From contig NZ_PXNP01000076.1 in NCBI RefSeq assembly GCF_003007675.1, positions 186,001 to 250,000 on the forward strand: 64,000 nt of DNA, in the 5' to 3' direction. Numbering within the stretch: position 1 is the first letter of the stretch; each line of letters begins with the position of its first letter. The translations under genes and the position numbers were made by a program. A model generated the notes under the pieces. It had not been told where the DNA came from. It searched no databases and worked only from the letters and a program-made list of their open reading frames with translations. The stretch comes from Marinobacter fuscus (lineage in GTDB: Bacteria > Pseudomonadota > Gammaproteobacteria > Pseudomonadales > Oleiphilaceae). Of the stretch, positions 48,537 to 57,088 are shown one piece after another.

Positions 48537-49223
48537 ATGAAGGTTCTAATTGTCGAAGACAACGCGGTACTCGCAGAAAAAATCTCCGTTTGGCTTGCGA
48601 AGGAAAACTTTACTGTAGATGTTGCCCAAAACGGAAAAGAGGCAAATTTCTTCGTAGAGACAAGCAGTTATCAGGCGATCATTCTGGATATAGGACTGCC
48701 CGACGAGAACGGGCTTTCTTTGATGCAAAAATGGAGAAGCAGTGGCAGAGATGAAGCTATTCTTATTTTAACTGCCCGCTCCAACTGGACAGAGAGAGTT
48801 GAGGGCTTGAATGCCGGGGCAGACGATTATCTTCCAAAACCCTTCGAATTCGATGAACTAAAAGCTCGACTTAGCGCCATAATACGAAGAAAAGACGGGC
48901 GAGCAACTGATAAGATCATCGTGGATGGTTTTCTACTTAATGCAACCTATAGAACCCTAACAACTCCCGATCATAAAGAGTTCAGACTAACCGCAACGGA
49001 GTACCGCCTTTTACAATGCTTTCTTCGCTCTCCTGACAGAGTTTTCTCACAGGACGAACTTGTTGAAGCACTCTATAATATCGAAAGGTGCCCAACCAGA
49101 AATGTCGTTCAAGTCTACATAGCCAGGCTCAGAAAGATACTCGGAAAAAAACGAATAAAAACATTGAGAGGACAAGGATATTACTTTGCAAGAGATTCTC
49201 TTCAAAAAAGGGTTGAAGCTTAA
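48537..49223 (+). CDS. OmpR-family response regulator
   Basis: A 228-residue regulator. The receiver domain has acidic pocket Glu7-Asp8, phosphoacceptor Asp51 in AIILDIGLPDENG, Thr79 in LILTARS and Lys101 in YLPKPFEF. The C-terminal winged helix (about 130-220) contains LTATEYRLLQCFLRSPDRVFSQDELVEAL and VQVYIARLRKIL with GQGYYF. The sequence is AT-richer than the core genes, suggesting transfer. Its partner is likely one of the two related kinases in the region. The 210 bases before it show no coding potential. Confidence 0.9.
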   Translation: MKVLIVEDNAVLAEKISVWLAKENFTVDVAQNGKEANFFVETSSYQAIILDIGLPDENGLSLMQKWRSSGRDEAILILTARSNWTERVEGLNAGADDYLPKPFEFDELKARLSAIIRRKDGRATDKIIVDGFLLNATYRTLTTPDHKEFRLTATEYRLLQCFLRSPDRVFSQDELVEALYNIERCPTRNVVQVYIARLRKILGKKRIKTLRGQGYYFARDSLQKRVEA

Positions 49224-49281
49224 ATGATTTTACTGTGATTTAACCATTTTCCTCAAGGACCAGGGCTCGCCAGATAAATGC

Positions 49282-49308
49282 GCTGGCCCACAAACCGGGC
49301 CAGCTTTC
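49282..49308 (+). terminator. intrinsic terminator between response regulator and porin
   Basis: GCTGGCCC (49282-49289), loop ACAAACC, GGGCCAGC (49297-49304), then TTTC. The T run is short, so efficiency is uncertain. It lies between convergent genes. Confidence 0.55.
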
Positions 49309-49346
49309 TCAACGATTAACCATTTCGGTGAAAAATACCAAATAGA

Positions 49347-50075
49347 TTAAAAAGACTTAGTCCAGCCCAGCCAAAACTTCGGGTCGTCCGAACTGACCGA
49401 ACCAAGTGCGTTACTTGAATCGATATCAGCGTACTCCAGATTAACACTAAAAGCTCCAAAGCTTCCCGCATCTTTGGTGACGTTAACAGCTGCATGTCCG
49501 TAGCTCGCCTCGCCAATAGACGCCTTGCCATCATCAGTGAAATCATAATAGCCAATCAAAACACCTGTGCTGAAATCGTCTTCCAGTGGCACATCAACTG
49601 ATGCGTAATAATAGATATCGCCTGGAACGAACAGCCCTTCGCCGCTTACGTCGCTGTTTGCTGTGTAAGCAACACCTATAGATACAATGCTGTAACTCAA
49701 CTCTCCGTATATTTCGCCAAAATCAATAGATTCAGGAGCATCAGGGTAAGAGTAATAAATGTAGCCAACATCGTAACCGATATCCTCAATTACACCGGAG
49801 AAGCCAGCATAAAGATCAAGCTCGTAGCTCGTCCCATCGCCGAAATCCACATTGGAGCCCCAGCCGCCAACATAAAGCCCCGACGCATGTTCGTAGTCAA
49901 GCCCGCCTTGCGTCGCCGTTGAGCCATCTGTTTGTGTCACACCGCGAAATAAGTAGTTGCTTGTTATGCCCAAATTAGCACTAACACCTGCGCTGGCAAT
50001 TAACGGGACCGCTTGGAGAGTTACGAGCAAACCAACACTTAGCAAACAATCTTTAGTCGAGATACGTCTTTTCAT
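49347..50075 (-). CDS. TorF-family putative porin
   Basis: A 242-residue outer-membrane beta-barrel with a signal peptide (LLSVGLLVTLQAVPLIASA) and the TorF/Gcw_chp family opening SANLGITSNYLFRGVTQTDGSTATQGGLDYEHASGLYVGGW. Alternating strands with aromatic girdles continue to the terminal strand FWLGWTKSF, ending in Phe as outer-membrane proteins do. Function is unknown for the family. Divergent promoter region upstream is 500 bases of AT-rich DNA. Confidence 0.85.
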   Translation of the reverse strand: MKRRISTKDCLLSVGLLVTLQAVPLIASAGVSANLGITSNYLFRGVTQTDGSTATQGGLDYEHASGLYVGGWGSNVDFGDGTSYELDLYAGFSGVIEDIGYDVGYIYYSYPDAPESIDFGEIYGELSYSIVSIGVAYTANSDVSGEGLFVPGDIYYYASVDVPLEDDFSTGVLIGYYDFTDDGKASIGEASYGHAAVNVTKDAGSFGAFSVNLEYADIDSSNALGSVSSDDPKFWLGWTKSF

Positions 50076-50603
50076 CGTTTTTACCTTCTATTTGGGCAGC
50101 TTAGTTATTTGCGCATTGAATAACGCACCTATAATGCATACACGTTTTGTGCCACCTTTTAAAAAACTTATTCTATGAGCAATTATTGTCAAATCAGGGC
50201 CGCAGTTCATAAAAATGATTAAATATTTAACAATTCAATGCAATAAGCACTCTGCTTCAAGTGTTGCATTGCTCGTCGATAGTGCGCTCATCAATAATGC
50301 GCACCAAATAGGAACAAGAATTGAAAAAACGATGACTAAAATAGAACTATTTTTAACTTGGTAATTCTAGATTAGATATGGTTTTATGAAAAATCGAGGG
50401 AGGTCTGAATTAGCCATGAATACTGCAAAATATCTTAGTTAAGAATGCAGCTTTCCAACATTTTGCGCTCTGTCTTCCTTACGAGATTCATCAATACTAA
50501 AGCGCGACTTTCGCAATTTTGGGAAAATTAACAAAATCTACCATTAAATTAATCTTGGAGCCACGTAATTGCCCGTCTGGCTCCAAGTAAACAACGATAA
50601 ATG
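50076..50603. other. 528-base AT-rich intergenic region
   Basis: No gene found. It contains the upstream region of the TorF porin, a compound hairpin (50236-50271: arms CAATGCAA/TTGCATTG and CACT/AGTG around CTGCTTCA), a second inverted repeat GTGCGC-N11-GCGCAC (50282-50304), and the terminator of the small gene that follows. Base composition is clearly lower in GC than the core chromosome. Confidence 0.5.
50554..50587 (-). terminator. probable terminator of the small secreted-protein gene
   Basis: CTTGGAGCCA (50554-50563) and TGGCTCCAAG (50578-50587) are perfect 10-base arms with a 14-base loop. On the minus strand it lies 17 bases after the stop codon and is followed by ATTAATTT, a weak T tract. 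Confidence 0.55.
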
Positions 50604-50834
50604 TTATTGCTTTTCCGAGAGATCCCCAATCAACTCTTTAATCAATCTATGTTCTTCCTTCAGTTTTTTGATGGTCTCGCTCTCTTCCACACGATACTGG
50701 GAGGAACGTTCATCTATGCTCTTATTAGGATAGCTTCTTGCCTCGTTGTATCTGTCCGCTTGCCCTCCTGCGTGGGCTATAGAAGCACCACTTGCCACGA
50801 AAGAAGCTACTATAATCATGGATACTTTCTTCAT
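50604..50834 (-). CDS. small secreted protein of unknown function
   Basis: A 76-residue protein with a clear signal peptide (SMIIVASFVASGASIAHA, cleavage after about residue 22). The mature 54 residues are very polar: a Tyr/Asn/Arg-rich first part and a charged C-terminal helix (VEESETIKKLKEEHRLIKELIGD). No family recognised. A purine-rich ribosome binding site (GAGCCG) is weak. Small periplasmic proteins beside metal sensors sometimes bind metal, but this one has a single His and no Cys, so no such role is proposed. Confidence 0.6.
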   Translation of the reverse strand: MKKVSMIIVASFVASGASIAHAGGQADRYNEARSYPNKSIDERSSQYRVEESETIKKLKEEHRLIKELIGDLSEKQ

Positions 50835-51000
50835 AAAACGGCTCCGACATTTTTTTCAATTAGACCAGCAACATTCAATGGCCTTGGGTGTTTAGTAGAA
50901 CATCGAAACTTTAAACACACTTGAAAATATATGCTGATGAAACGTTTTTTTTTCAGCGGCTACCACAAGCTCAAAAGCCATTTAGGTCGGCTTTGATTTG

Positions 51001-51195
51001 ATGACACTAAATCAAGTTATTCAAATGCCTAAGAACGATAAGACCAAGCCAGACCGATCTGAAGACCAGAGCGTCCCTCGCTCCGGCTCGCACCCGTTGC
51101 GGCACGCTTCGATTCCAACTATGCTTTCCGATCAGAGCACCTCTATGTGCCTTCAACTGAAGCCTTCCGCTCAATCGACAAAAGCACCTTCATGA
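51001..51195 (+). CDS. possible small gene coupled to the downstream kinase
   Basis: A 64-residue frame whose TGA overlaps the kinase ATG as ATGA, the usual sign of coupled genes. However, no ribosome binding site precedes it, the composition (many Ser, Pro, Gln, Lys) is not protein-like, and no family is recognised. It may instead be the scar of a lost response regulator. Low support. Confidence 0.2.
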   Translation: MTLNQVIQMPKNDKTKPDRSEDQSVPRSGSHPLRHASIPTMLSDQSTSMCLQLKPSAQSTKAPS

Positions 51196-52514
51196 CAGCG
51201 CAGAAAAGCATCCGAAAAACTGTCCTCCAATATGGCATCGCTTTCAGCCTCTTGTATTTTTTACTAATTTTTTTCTCGCACACTTATGTAATAGAGCAGC
51301 TTTCGAACGAGTCCAGAAAACATCGCCTTGACAAGGAGGTGGAGAGTTTTCAAACCATCATTGAAAACGAAGTTCCGACGCCCGACGAGATTGGCAGCAT
51401 GATTGATCGATTCCAATTGCTACTGGAGCACGCCCTCGTCGTCGAAGTGAAAGACGGAAGCATCATTGCCAGTAGCAACATAGATCAAACAACGTTGCGA
51501 ATGGTTTCAAGAAAGCCGGCGGGCTTTGTAGAAATATCCCAAGGTGCAGATGGCCTTCTTGGATTGAAACGAGGTTTCGGAATTGACAGCCCGCTTTCGT
51601 CAGTCACCATCCTGGAAATGGAAAGTGGACTCGCCGAGCGATCCAGTGGGGCTCACCTGACCTTGCTGGCTGCCTCCGCATTATTACTTGTTGTTCTCTT
51701 GGCTCTGGTAGGCACCACTACTTACCTCGCTTTGAAACCGATCGAACACATCAAGGAAGACATGAGGAGACTGCAATCTGGCAAACAACCTCGTTTGAAT
51801 CCTGACGCACCAGAGGAGTTCAGTCCGCTGATCAAACAGTTCAATAACCTACTTGAACTAGCAAGTCGTCGCCTTGACCGCCACCGCCGCCTCAATTCCG
51901 ATCTTTCTCACATGGTCAAGACCTCGATCTCTGCCAATCTCGCAATCTTGTCAGACACTGGTTCATTACCTCCGTCCCGCGACGACATAGAGTTCATGAC
52001 CTCCAACCTAAAGGATCTAAGCCGGTCCTTGAACTACCGCATGAGCAAGGCAGATATCTCCGGCAGGCAGATGGGGCAAACATGTTTTCCGATTGAAATA
52101 GCGAACAACGTCATTTCTGTCATGGAAAAAATCTTTCCCGATAAGAGTTTCCGTATTAATACATCCTTGCCGAATAACTTCAGTTGGCCCATGGAGCGTC
52201 AGGACCTATCAGAGTTATTCGGTAACCTGCTCGAAAACGGCGGGAAATGGAGTCAGGCTGAGATTGACGTTTCAATAAGCCAGACCGATTCCGGGCTAAC
52301 GATAGAAGTTGCAGACGACGGCCCTGGGATTACTCCAGAAGCGGCCTCAAAAGTGATGGATAGAGGTTCCCGGCTTGACGAAACCGTTTCTGGATTTGGA
52401 TTGGGACTGTCCATCGTGTCCGAAATACTAGAAGACAATTTCGGACGGATGAACATTGGCCCCTCAGAAACAGGGGGCGCCAGAATTACAGTTGTGCTTC
52501 CTTTCCCAGAGTAG
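51192..52514 (+). CDS. sensor histidine kinase with altered H box
   Basis: A 440-residue kinase: TM1 (GIAFSLLYFLLIFF), a periplasmic region of about 120 residues, TM2 (LTLLAASALLLVVLLALVGTT), HAMP-like linker (APEEFSPLIKQFNNLLE), H box with His240 in SDLSHMVKTSISAN and an ATPase domain (ELFGNLLENGGKW, VADDGPGI, GFGLGLSIV). The family's proline after KT is serine here, which may change phosphatase or kinase balance. It is clearly related to the kinase at 47011. Start at the ATG at 51192 lacks a strong ribosome binding site. Confidence 0.85.
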   Translation: MTAQKSIRKTVLQYGIAFSLLYFLLIFFSHTYVIEQLSNESRKHRLDKEVESFQTIIENEVPTPDEIGSMIDRFQLLLEHALVVEVKDGSIIASSNIDQTTLRMVSRKPAGFVEISQGADGLLGLKRGFGIDSPLSSVTILEMESGLAERSSGAHLTLLAASALLLVVLLALVGTTTYLALKPIEHIKEDMRRLQSGKQPRLNPDAPEEFSPLIKQFNNLLELASRRLDRHRRLNSDLSHMVKTSISANLAILSDTGSLPPSRDDIEFMTSNLKDLSRSLNYRMSKADISGRQMGQTCFPIEIANNVISVMEKIFPDKSFRINTSLPNNFSWPMERQDLSELFGNLLENGGKWSQAEIDVSISQTDSGLTIEVADDGPGITPEAASKVMDRGSRLDETVSGFGLGLSIVSEILEDNFGRMNIGPSETGGARITVVLPFPE

Positions 52515-52529
52515 AGCACAACCATAATT

Positions 52530-52552
52530 CCTCCGCCCCGCTATGACGGAGG
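52530..52552. terminator. hairpin between convergent kinase and RND pump genes
   Basis: CCTCCG (52530-52535) and CGGAGG (52547-52552) pair around an 11-base loop. No T tract on the plus strand; the minus strand has AATTATGG beyond. A weak bidirectional terminator at best. Confidence 0.3.
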
Positions 52553-52601
52553 GATTACCCTCCCCTGCTCGCGATCAAAACTGTGTATTTCCACCTATCT
52601 T

Positions 52602-55600
52602 CTACCGTTGCATATCATCGAGTTTAGCCCTTGAGAAGCGCGTGAATAGAGCCGGCAAAACAAAAAGCGTTAGGAAAGTCGCAGTCACGAGACCACCTAC
52701 AATCACGCTGGCCAATGGCTTCTGGATTTCCGCACCCACGCCCGTCGACAATAGCATCGGTATCAAACCGAGTGCCGAGGTTATTGCTGTCATCAAGACA
52801 GGACGCAAACGGGAGACGGCACCTTCAAACACCGCAGTATCCACGTTCAACCCATCCTGTATTCGCTGATTGATGCTTTCGACCATTACGACCCCGTTAA
52901 GCACCGCCACACCAAACAGTGTGATAAATCCAACGGAACTGGGCACCGAAAGATACTGGCCGGAGATCCAGAGTGAAAAGACGCCACCAATAACGGCAAG
53001 CGGCACGTTGACCAGAATCAACAGCGCTTGACCAACCGAACTGAAAGCAAAGTACAGCAACAGCGCGATCAGGCCCAGAGATACAGGTACCACAATGGTC
53101 AATCGCTTCTGAGCTCGTTGCTGGTTTTCAAACTGACCACCAATATCCACCGAATAGCCGGGGGGAAGGTTCACTTCTGTCGCGATGGTATCCTGAATAT
53201 CGGCAACCACACTGCCCATGTCACGACCCTGCACATTAGACTGAATGACCACACGGCGCTGAACGTCATCGCGGCGCACCTGAGGCGGGCCGGACTCAAT
53301 AGACACATCGGCCACATCACCGAGTCTCACCCAGGCTCCAGACGGCGCCTGTAACCTGAAATCGGCAATGGCATCCCGGTCTTCCCGGAAACGTTTGGCC
53401 AGACGCACATAGATATCGTACCGCTCATTTCCGTTGATGATCTGGCCCGCGGCGGCACCACCCAGTCCATCCCGGACGACACTCATCACATCAGACACGG
53501 CAAGTCCGTACCGGGATAGTGCCTGACGGTCAGGCTGAACCACCAACTGCGCTTCACCAGCAATCTGCTCCATGGCCACGTCTCGTGTTCCCTGAACTGT
53601 TCGGACCGCCGCTTCAATCTGCTGGCCTTTCTCCGCCAGTACGTCGAGATCCGGGCCAAAGAGTTTGATGGCCAGTTGCGCGCGGACACCTGACAGCAAT
53701 TCATCAACCCGAGTCGCGATAGGCTGAGAAAAGTTAAACAGTAGCCCCGGGTGTTGTTCGAGCTTCTCCTCAATCAAAGCCTGCAATTCATAGCGATTAC
53801 TGGCGCTGGTCCACTCGGCTGTTGGTTTGAGACCAATATATATCTCGATGTTATTGACTGGTTCCGGATCGCCGCCTATTTCCGCTCGGCCAGCCCGGGA
53901 CAGGGCGTAGGTCACCTCTGGAAATTCCATCAGCATGGCCTCCAGTTTCGGCGCCACTTCAAGCGCGGTATCAAGGCTTGATGAGGGGGCTAGCGTTACC
54001 CGGAGGTTAATGGTCCCCTCTTCCAATTCGGGGACAAACTCAGTACCGAGTCGCGGCACGACCAAGGCCGCCAGCACAACAAGGACAGCTGCTGCACCGA
54101 CAACAGAGCGGGTGTGTTTCAACGACCAGTCAAGGCCCTTGCGATAAAGCTTTTCGAGGGGCTTTAAAATGAAACTTTCCCGCTCCCGAATACCCTTGCG
54201 AAACATAAACGATGCCAAGGCCGGCACAACCACCAGAGCAACGATCACAGCGGACACGATGGCCAACATTATGCTGATCGCCATTGGCTGAAAAAGCTTG
54301 GCTTCCACACCTTCAAAGCTGAATAAAGGCATGAAAACGACCAGGATAATCGCCGTCGCGAAAAAAATTGGTCGCGCCACTTCCCGGCCTGCCTCCTGCA
54401 GTCGAAGCGCAATGCCATGGTCATCGTGTGACGCGTCCAATGGGTCAGGGTCGTTTTTCACCAATTCATCCCGACGGGCGTCATGCTCAGCATCCGGATG
54501 CGTCAGATGTTTGAACATGTTCTCGACCATAACAACAGAGCCGTCCACCAGCATGCCAATTGCCACAGCAATGCCGCCCAGAGACATCAAGTTGGCCGAG
54601 AGACCGAACCAGGCCATGATCATCAGCGCAATACCGATAGAAATCGGTATAGAAAGCAGCACGAGCGTTGTTGCCCGAAGATTCATCAGAAACAGGGCAA
54701 GCACGATCGCAATAAACACAAAAGCCAACAGAAGTGCATTGGTCACCGTCTCTACGGCCTTGGTCACCAGATCCGCCTGGTTGTAATAGGGCTCAAAACG
54801 AACCCCACTCGGAAGCGCCTGATTTATGCGATCAATGCGGGCCTCGATGCCGTCGATGGTGGCTTTTGTATTGGCCCCCATTCGTTTGAGTACAATGCCA
54901 GAAACCACTTCACCCAGTTGTTCAACCTGACCGTCTTCATCCTTCCGGGTCATGGTCACCGCACCCTGGCGAATTTCAGTGCCCAGCGCTACCTGGGCGA
55001 CATCGCTCACCGTCACTGTAATGCCATCACTGGTTTTAACGGGCACTTGACGGATCTGCTCCAGCCCCTGCTCGCCATTACCCAGCCAGCCCATACCGCG
55101 AATAACCAACTGCTCCTGTCCACGGCCCATATACCAGCCCCCAACATTGGAGTTGTTGTTCTCCAGGGCGTCCATGACGTCGTTCTGTGATAAGTCATAG
55201 GACAGCATTCGCGCCGGGTTCAGATTGACCTGGTACTGGCGGACCTCTCCGCCAAACGACAGAATCTCTGTTACCCCTTCAGCAGGTATCAGCAACAGCT
55301 TGACCAGCCAGTCGTGCAAGCTGCGTAATTCCATTGCGTCGTACCCCGAATCCGGGTCCGCTATCAGCAAGTACTGGTAGACCTGGCCGAGACCGGACGT
55401 ATTCGGGCCCATTTCAGGCACCCCGACCCCGTCCGGAATCAGCTCCCGCGCGGCCTGCAACCGCTCGAACACCAGTTGGCGCGCGAAATAGATATCCGAG
55501 CCCTCTTTAAAGACCACGGTGACACCAGACAACCCGGTTTTGGAGATGGACCGAACCTCCTCAACATCCGGCAACGCATACATCACCGCTTCAATGGGAT

Positions 55601-55799
55601 AGGTGATCAGTTGCTCGACTTCCTCGGCCGCAAGTCCGGGCGCCTCTGTATTAACAGCGACCTGGACGTTTGTAACGTCAGGGAAAGCATCAAGATTCAG
55701 TTTTGGGATCTGAAACGCGGCCGTGGCGATAAGCACTGCAAGCGCAATAAGAACCAACAGGCGGTTCTGAACCGCCCAGTCGACAACTCGGTTGAACAT
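52602..55799 (-). CDS. heavy-metal RND efflux pump (CzcA-type), system A
   Basis: A 1065-residue inner-membrane antiporter of the heavy-metal RND class, twelve transmembrane helices and two large periplasmic loops. N-terminal signature FPDVTNVQVAVNTEAPGLAAEEVEQLITYPIE is of the CzcA/CusA group. In TM4 the proton-relay motif reads AIG-x3-Asp419-G and Glu426-Asn: the first Asp of CzcA (DFG) is replaced by Ala413. The substrate methionines of CusA are absent. A His/Asp-rich insert of about 30 residues (431-462) follows TM4. Substrate unknown, probably a divalent cation. Last gene of system A. Confidence 0.93.
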   Translation of the reverse strand: MFNRVVDWAVQNRLLVLIALAVLIATAAFQIPKLNLDAFPDVTNVQVAVNTEAPGLAAEEVEQLITYPIEAVMYALPDVEEVRSISKTGLSGVTVVFKEGSDIYFARQLVFERLQAARELIPDGVGVPEMGPNTSGLGQVYQYLLIADPDSGYDAMELRSLHDWLVKLLLIPAEGVTEILSFGGEVRQYQVNLNPARMLSYDLSQNDVMDALENNNSNVGGWYMGRGQEQLVIRGMGWLGNGEQGLEQIRQVPVKTSDGITVTVSDVAQVALGTEIRQGAVTMTRKDEDGQVEQLGEVVSGIVLKRMGANTKATIDGIEARIDRINQALPSGVRFEPYYNQADLVTKAVETVTNALLLAFVFIAIVLALFLMNLRATTLVLLSIPISIGIALMIMAWFGLSANLMSLGGIAVAIGMLVDGSVVMVENMFKHLTHPDAEHDARRDELVKNDPDPLDASHDDHGIALRLQEAGREVARPIFFATAIILVVFMPLFSFEGVEAKLFQPMAISIMLAIVSAVIVALVVVPALASFMFRKGIRERESFILKPLEKLYRKGLDWSLKHTRSVVGAAAVLVVLAALVVPRLGTEFVPELEEGTINLRVTLAPSSSLDTALEVAPKLEAMLMEFPEVTYALSRAGRAEIGGDPEPVNNIEIYIGLKPTAEWTSASNRYELQALIEEKLEQHPGLLFNFSQPIATRVDELLSGVRAQLAIKLFGPDLDVLAEKGQQIEAAVRTVQGTRDVAMEQIAGEAQLVVQPDRQALSRYGLAVSDVMSVVRDGLGGAAAGQIINGNERYDIYVRLAKRFREDRDAIADFRLQAPSGAWVRLGDVADVSIESGPPQVRRDDVQRRVVIQSNVQGRDMGSVVADIQDTIATEVNLPPGYSVDIGGQFENQQRAQKRLTIVVPVSLGLIALLLYFAFSSVGQALLILVNVPLAVIGGVFSLWISGQYLSVPSSVGFITLFGVAVLNGVVMVESINQRIQDGLNVDTAVFEGAVSRLRPVLMTAITSALGLIPMLLSTGVGAEIQKPLASVIVGGLVTATFLTLFVLPALFTRFSRAKLDDMQR

Positions 55800-55813
55800 A
55801 ATGGCTCCCGGAA

Positions 55814-57064
55814 TCAGTGGTTGTGTGGGTCAAAGCCGCCTTTGGCAATTTCAGAGGCCACAAAAAATGCGCCCCGCGAAACGATCCGTTGGCCCGCAGT
55901 CAGGCCCGAAATTTCACGGAGTCCGCCAATTGCGCGACCCAGTTCCACTTCCACAGGCTCGTACTCCCCTTCAGCCTCTTCCACATAGACCGTCCAGTCG
56001 CCATCGGCGCCTCGCATCAACGCACTCTCCGGCACCGCAAGCACCGGCTCCGTGGTTTTAAAAAGGAAATACACATCTGCAAACATTCCGGGATGAAAAC
56101 GATCTTCCGGATTGTCCAGCTCCAACCGAACAATTCGCGTGCGGGTCACAGCGTCAATGGTATGAGCTTCCTGGGATACCGTTGCCACAGCTACTCGGCC
56201 TGCAACTCTTACTTCCGCTTCGGCCCCTTGCTTAAGGACAATGTCGGAGTTTGCTGGCAGGTGAGCCTCTACCCAAAGTTCGCTTTCATTAGCCAGAGTC
56301 ACCAGCGGTTGGCCTGCCTCAACTCTTTGTCCTTGCTCAAACTCATCGGTCAGCACTGCGCCATCCACGCGAGCTCTGAGCGTGTATTCACCGAGACTAC
56401 CTACGCCGCTGGCCTTCAACGCACCAATGTCATCATCGTTTAGCCCATAAGCAAGCAGAGTCGCCCTCGCCGCTTCAATATTCGCTTTCGCCGTATTGAA
56501 CCGCTGATCACCAACCACGGAACGACCCAGCCCGCTGATTCGCTCCCATTCAGGAAAAGCCTTCCTGTAATCAGCCTGCGCCTGTGCCACCGTCTCACTG
56601 AACAGGGTTACCAGTTGCTGACCTTTGGTTACGTGCTCACCCAATTCCACGTGACGTCTCAACACCACCGAGGCAACCCGGGGGGACACGTGATAGCTGG
56701 TATAGCCGTTGGTCAGCAGCTCACCGGGAGCGTAGATTTCATAGTCAACGCGCTTGCTCTCGAGGGTTGCTACCTCAATGCCGGCGAGCTCTTTCTGTTT
56801 GGCATTGATGCTTGCGGTAGTTGATTCTTCATGACCACCATCGCTCTCCTCTTCGTGGCCATGACCTTGTTCCTCTTCATGCTCACGTTCTTCAGCATGC
56901 CCGCCCTCATGCTCATCCTCTTCACCGGTACCTTCTCGATGATCGTCGCCACCGGCGGCATGATCATGGCCCGCCTCGTTATGCGCATCTTCCTCGGCCT
57001 GCACCAATGAAGGGGGAGCTATAAACAGCGTCAATACAAATACTGAAATCAGAGTTTTTTTCAT
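55814..57064 (-). CDS. RND periplasmic adaptor (CzcB-type) with His/Glu-rich N-terminus, system A
   Basis: A 416-residue membrane-fusion protein. After the signal peptide (FVLTLFIAPPSLVQA), residues about 25-82 are an acidic, histidine-rich stretch with ten histidines and many Glu/Gly, well suited to metal binding. Then come the MFP beta-barrel/lipoyl motifs (YEIYAPGELLTNGY, VVLRRHVELGEHVTKGQQLVTLF), a helical hairpin, and the barrel with VPESALMRGADGDWTVYV. It links the pump to the outer-membrane channel. 14 bases before the pump; the C-terminus ends DPHNH. Confidence 0.93.
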   Translation of the reverse strand: MKKTLISVFVLTLFIAPPSLVQAEEDAHNEAGHDHAAGGDDHREGTGEEDEHEGGHAEEREHEEEQGHGHEEESDGGHEESTTASINAKQKELAGIEVATLESKRVDYEIYAPGELLTNGYTSYHVSPRVASVVLRRHVELGEHVTKGQQLVTLFSETVAQAQADYRKAFPEWERISGLGRSVVGDQRFNTAKANIEAARATLLAYGLNDDDIGALKASGVGSLGEYTLRARVDGAVLTDEFEQGQRVEAGQPLVTLANESELWVEAHLPANSDIVLKQGAEAEVRVAGRVAVATVSQEAHTIDAVTRTRIVRLELDNPEDRFHPGMFADVYFLFKTTEPVLAVPESALMRGADGDWTVYVEEAEGEYEPVEVELGRAIGGLREISGLTAGQRIVSRGAFFVASEIAKGGFDPHNH

Positions 57065-57088
57065 GATGACTATCCAGTTTCCAGAATA

